DNA of 64,000 nucleotides, taken from assembly GCF_029603155.1 (NCBI RefSeq), contig NZ_JAPMUA010000004.1, positions 310,001 to 374,000 on the forward strand, given 5' to 3'. Both the position numbers and the translations under genes were made by a program. A model generated the notes under the pieces. It made no database searches, was not told the DNA's origin, and saw only the letters and a list, made by a program, of their open reading frames with translations. Position 1 is the stretch's first letter. Each line of letters opens with the position of its first letter. Positions 61,019-64,000 of this stretch are shown here, piece by piece. This DNA comes from Galbibacter pacificus (GTDB lineage: Bacteria > Bacteroidota > Bacteroidia > Flavobacteriales > Flavobacteriaceae).

Positions 61019-61934
61019 CAATTCTTTGCTGATATACTTTAGTTTTTTCGGGATTGTTCAGCCCTTTATAGGCAAACACCAATTCGTTGTAAATATTGTT
61101 CCGCAAGGTATTATCGTCAATTATATAATCCAGGCCTTCCTCCAGCACATCGGCGGCCATTTTGTATTTTTGAAGCTTGTTGAGCGCCATGCCCTTGAGG
61201 TAATAAAATTCGGGCTGTGTTGGGTAATTGTCCAACGCTTCACTACTTACCGACAGCATTTCGTTGTAATCGGTTTTTTGTAGTTGTCTTAAAATTTGCT
61301 GCCGATATGCTTCAACCGGGTTATCAACGGACTTGCTTTCAGCATTATCATCTTCAACGCCGTCAAGGGCATTTACATTTTTAAACATGAGTACCTTTGC
61401 CCTTTTTTGTTTTACATCGGCTGGGTTTCCACCGGCTTCGGCCATTTTGTCAAGAGTCTCCAAGGCTTTGTCGAATTCTCGCTGCTCCATGTACAAATCG
61501 GCCATGGCCATGTAATATTCGGGGTTGTTCTTTGCCAGTTTCCCCGCAAGCTGTATGGCTTTTTCCATAGCGTGCTGGGCCTTGTAGCATTTCAACAGGG
61601 CGTCAAGGTACCATTTGTTGTCCGGTTGCATGGAAATTGCCGTTTCCAGATACCCTTGTGCCTCCATATATTGTTGTTGATATAGGTAATTTAAACCCAG
61701 TTCATAATCTATTACATGATTGTTTGGATCGAGCTGTTTACATTCCAGCAAAGCTGTTATGGCTTTATCGTAATTCTCGATCCCCTTTTGTTTAAGCGAT
61801 TCGTAAAAATATTCCTGAAAAGCATCCGGGTTTTCCTCATTAGAAATATCTGCTGATGTTTCTTGGGCAATAGTAAGCGACGTAGTTACGAAAAACCACG
61901 AACAGATAACTTGTATGACCCTTTTTTTATACAT
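61005..61934 (-). CDS. tetratricopeptide repeat protein
   Basis: 309-residue exported protein with a signal peptide (about residues 1-23) and several TPR units: about residues 40-140 (AITALLECKQLDPNNHVIDY; AQGYLETAISMQPDNKWYLD) and again in the C-terminal third (YLKGMALNKLQKYKMAADVL). It likely acts as a periplasmic scaffold for assembly. It overlaps the DUF4292 gene by 14 bases. The metallo-beta-lactamase gene lies 45 bases upstream, within what is otherwise a compact series. Confidence 0.88.
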   Translation of the reverse strand: MYKKRVIQVICSWFFVTTSLTIAQETSADISNEENPDAFQEYFYESLKQKGIENYDKAITALLECKQLDPNNHVIDYELGLNYLYQQQYMEAQGYLETAISMQPDNKWYLDALLKCYKAQHAMEKAIQLAGKLAKNNPEYYMAMADLYMEQREFDKALETLDKMAEAGGNPADVKQKRAKVLMFKNVNALDGVEDDNAESKSVDNPVEAYRQQILRQLQKTDYNEMLSVSSEALDNYPTQPEFYYLKGMALNKLQKYKMAADVLEEGLDYIIDDNTLRNNIYNELVFAYKGLNNPEKTKVYQQRIDADN

Positions 61935-61979
61935 TCAACACTTCCATTAAATATTTTATGTGAATATCACCGCTTTCTT

Positions 61980-62726
61980 TTATTTAAAAAGCTTCATTGT
62001 GTAATCAAATAATTCGGCTCCTCCTCTATTTCCATGTCCCGGAATTACAATTTTAACATCAGGATATCTAGTTTTAATTTTTTCTACGGTTTTTGACCAA
62101 TCATTTGTATTGGCATCTTCTAAATTACCTTTATTTGCACCAATTTCTTTTATCAAACATCCACCAAAAACTACATTATCTTTAGGGAAATACCCAATAA
62201 CGTTGTCTATTGTATGGCCTTCTCCAAAATACTTTGTATAGATTTCTTCTTTTCCCAAATTTAAAACAAGCGTATCATTAAATCCGTTTATGGATTCATA
62301 AAGTTTATTTCTTTTTTCTTTCAATAACTCCAGTGTTTTATTTGATGCGTATATAGAAATACCATAATCTGCGAATGCCTTTAGCCCTCCTACACAATCT
62401 TCATGAAAATGCGTCGGGATAACCGCTGTGATATTGCTTTTAAGATTTTTAGTTATAAATTCTATCAATTCTAACGAACTTTCATTGTTTACAGGCGTGT
62501 CAAAAATTACCACTTCTCCTTCGTTTACAACAAACATTCCATTTGAAGGAACCCTTCCAAACTCTTTTGTATTTAAATATGAAATATGTTCATATGTCTG
62601 ATTCGAGATTTTATTTACAATCAAATTATCAGATTCATAAACAGCAGTGTCAACACTTTTTAAGGAGTTTTTACAAGAAAGTAAACATAACCCAATAAAA
62701 AGATAATGAACCAATATGTATTTCAT
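61980..62726 (-). CDS. subclass B1 metallo-beta-lactamase, predicted lipoprotein
   Basis: 248 residues from ATG 62726. All six zinc ligands of subclass B1 enzymes are present: His106, His108 and Asp110 in PTHFHEDCVGG, His171 in GEGHTIDN, Cys190 in FGGCLIKE and His231 in IPGHGNRGG. The Lys in the CLIK segment (K224-type) and GNLEDAN (N233-type) are the substrate-binding residues. The residue after Asp110 is Cys, as in CcrA. A lipobox LLSC at residues 15-18 suggests membrane attachment. Such enzymes hydrolyse penicillins and carbapenems; activity here is inferred. The gene sits between the nucleotidyltransferase and TPR genes. Confidence 0.88.
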   Translation of the reverse strand: MKYILVHYLFIGLCLLSCKNSLKSVDTAVYESDNLIVNKISNQTYEHISYLNTKEFGRVPSNGMFVVNEGEVVIFDTPVNNESSLELIEFITKNLKSNITAVIPTHFHEDCVGGLKAFADYGISIYASNKTLELLKEKRNKLYESINGFNDTLVLNLGKEEIYTKYFGEGHTIDNVIGYFPKDNVVFGGCLIKEIGANKGNLEDANTNDWSKTVEKIKTRYPDVKIVIPGHGNRGGAELFDYTMKLFK

Positions 62727-62790
62727 CAATATTTAGCGTTTTTAAATTGCATTTCTTTTAGGATTATGCTAATTACCAAAAAAATTGACA

Positions 62791-63801
62791 CTACTCCAAA
62801 ACCGAATAATCCCCGATGCTGATATCGGTAAATTTCCCGTCGAACCTGGCAAAATTACCAATCATGGCATTGTCCAGATTGGCATTTTTGATTACTGAGT
62901 TTGTTTGGATCAAGCTATTTTTTATGGTTGAATTTTCTATCACTGTCCCGTTGCCAATTGAAACATTTGGACCGATTTTTGCATTTTTAAGCACCACATT
63001 GTCGCCAATATAGCATGGTTGAATAATTGCCGAATTTTCGCTTTTTACAGATTCTGAAACCAAATCTTCCCCTTCTTCATATATAAACTGAAGCATCCGC
63101 CCATTGGTTTCAACGGTAACGCTTTTATTTCCGCAGTCCATCCATTCGTCTACCTTGCCCGGCACAAACTTTTTCCCCTGTGCCATCATGGCCTTTATGC
63201 CATCGTTTATTTGGTATTCGCCACCGTGCAGGATATTGGCATCCAGCACCTTTTGCAGTTCGGCTTTTAATTCTTCGCCTTTTTTGAAATAGTAAATCCC
63301 GATTACCGCCAAATCCGATACAAATTCCTTTGGTTTTTCTACCAGCCCCGAAATGTTTTTTTCGTCATTAAGTTTTACCACTCCATAGGCCTCCGGTTGG
63401 TCTACTTGTTTTACCCAGATAACACTATCGGCAGTTTGATCTAAATTAAAATCGGCTTTAAACAAGGTGTCTGCATAGGCAATAACACAAGGCCCGGAAA
63501 GCGATTCTTTGGCACACATAATGGCATGCCCCGTTCCCAATGGTTTGTCTTGATAGCAAATTGTGCCTTTAGCGTTTAAATTTTTTGCGATTTCATGAAG
63601 TTTTGCTTCAATTTCTGGGCCAAAATCATCTTTAATAATAAATGCCACTTCTTCTATTTCCTGATCCAATACTTTGGCAATATCTTCTACCAACCGCTGT
63701 ACAATTGGTTTTCCCGCAATGGGGATTAATGGTTTTGGTATTGTTAACGTATGTGGCCTAAGGCGCGATCCCCGCCCGGCCATTGGTACTATAATTTTCA
63801 T
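62791..63801 (-). CDS. sugar-phosphate nucleotidyltransferase
   Basis: 336-residue enzyme that makes an NDP-sugar from a sugar phosphate. The nucleotide-binding motif is IVPMAGRGSRLRPHTLTIPKP, with the acidic CVIAYADTLF following. The C-terminus is a left-handed beta-helix with NIGNG-type hexapeptide repeats (IGDNVVLKNAKIGPNVSIGNG). It may be a glucose-1-phosphate thymidylyltransferase or a mannose-1-phosphate guanylyltransferase; the sequence does not decide. It follows the dut gene by 51 bases. Confidence 0.9.
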   Translation of the reverse strand: MKIIVPMAGRGSRLRPHTLTIPKPLIPIAGKPIVQRLVEDIAKVLDQEIEEVAFIIKDDFGPEIEAKLHEIAKNLNAKGTICYQDKPLGTGHAIMCAKESLSGPCVIAYADTLFKADFNLDQTADSVIWVKQVDQPEAYGVVKLNDEKNISGLVEKPKEFVSDLAVIGIYYFKKGEELKAELQKVLDANILHGGEYQINDGIKAMMAQGKKFVPGKVDEWMDCGNKSVTVETNGRMLQFIYEEGEDLVSESVKSENSAIIQPCYIGDNVVLKNAKIGPNVSIGNGTVIENSTIKNSLIQTNSVIKNANLDNAMIGNFARFDGKFTDISIGDYSVLE

Positions 63802-63852
63802 CTGTTAATCGCTATTTATTAAAAATGTGCAAATTTTTTGCACATACAAAAG

Positions 63853-64000
63853 TTATTTTACTCCGGTGCTTCCAAACCCGCCGGCACCGCGAACGGTCTC
63901 GGAAAGTTCGTTAACTTCTTCCCATTGAATATGTTCGTGCCTGGCTATTATCAATTGTGCTACACGTTCTCCGTTTTCCACCACAAAATCTTCGTTGGAA
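63853..64000 (-). CDS. dut: dUTP diphosphatase, partial
   Basis: Only the last 49 residues are inside the window; the gene runs off the right edge. They read VVENGERVAQLIIARHEHIQW and end GGFGSTGVK, the conserved C-terminal arm motif that closes over the active site. The enzyme hydrolyses dUTP to dUMP to keep uracil out of DNA. It is the first gene of the minus-strand series seen here. Start codon and catalytic motifs 1-3 lie outside the window. Confidence 0.93.
   Translation of the reverse strand, partial: SNEDFVVENGERVAQLIIARHEHIQWEEVNELSETVRGAGGFGSTGVK

Noticed and set aside
61980..62726. Generic glyoxalase II-like hydrolase
   Set aside because: The exact B1 zinc set including Cys190 and the K224/N233-type residues favours a B1 beta-lactamase.
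1..64000. tRNA, rRNA, tmRNA, SRP RNA or CRISPR array
   Set aside because: No cloverleaf, conserved RNA signature or regularly spaced repeat array was found by eye.

Overview
The window comes from a member of the Bacteroidota, almost certainly a marine or soil Flavobacteriaceae; I cannot name the genus. The evidence is a T9SS-secreted protease, the gliding lipoprotein gene gldH, the families DUF2480, DUF3078, DUF4292 and HU-CCDC81/SPOR, an A+T-rich genome, and many promoters with the Bacteroidetes -7 box TAnnTTTG instead of sigma70 boxes. No rRNA, tRNA, CRISPR array, prophage or intact insertion sequence was seen.

Layout. 1-9.4 kb: DNA repair (ogt), a serine hydrolase, an exonuclease, a secreted subtilase, an EEP nuclease, hflX and two envelope or unknown genes. 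8-23 kb: the iron-sulfur (SUF) genes, all on the minus strand in the order sufA, sufB, sufC, sufD, (gap), sufS, sufE, sufT-like, DUF2480, DUF3078. The cluster is cut by about 6.5 kb of plus-strand genes between sufD and sufS (serine hydrolase, AraC regulator with its target hydrolase, lipoprotein, FemX-like, RluA-like) and also carries remnants of small mobile or toxin-antitoxin genes. 23.6-29 kb: an accessory stretch with a Crp/Fnr regulator, SDR oxidoreductase, AraC regulator, OsmC protein, membrane protein and GT39 enzyme. 28.9-43.7 kb: thiL, aminopeptidase P, the succinate dehydrogenase operon sdhCAB, a DUF4212/SSS symporter pair, two related small membrane proteins, 3-oxoacid CoA-transferase, P1 peptidase and nicotinamidase. 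43.8-49 kb: an envelope operon (RicT-like, gldH, PBP1A) and trhO. 49.7-64 kb: recA, a lipoprotein/ECF sigma/trans-envelope protein group, an acyltransferase, trpS, an IS982 remnant, a HU/SPOR protein, an esterase, a thioesterase, and a conserved minus-strand group (dut, nucleotidyltransferase, TPR, DUF4292, EnvC-like) with a subclass B1 metallo-beta-lactamase gene placed inside it.

The best leads are regulatory and are read directly from the sequence. A matched pair of 16-bp operators lies at identical distance from two promoters beside a Crp/Fnr gene. An 11-of-12 direct repeat with a 21-bp period lies between an AraC gene and its neighbour. A 24-nt element is perfectly repeated at two distant sites, with an inverted pair of near-copies at a third. 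Several promoters would produce mRNAs with almost no leader. An RluA-family gene lacks a normal start codon, and the metallo-beta-lactamase has all six zinc ligands and a lipoprotein signal.
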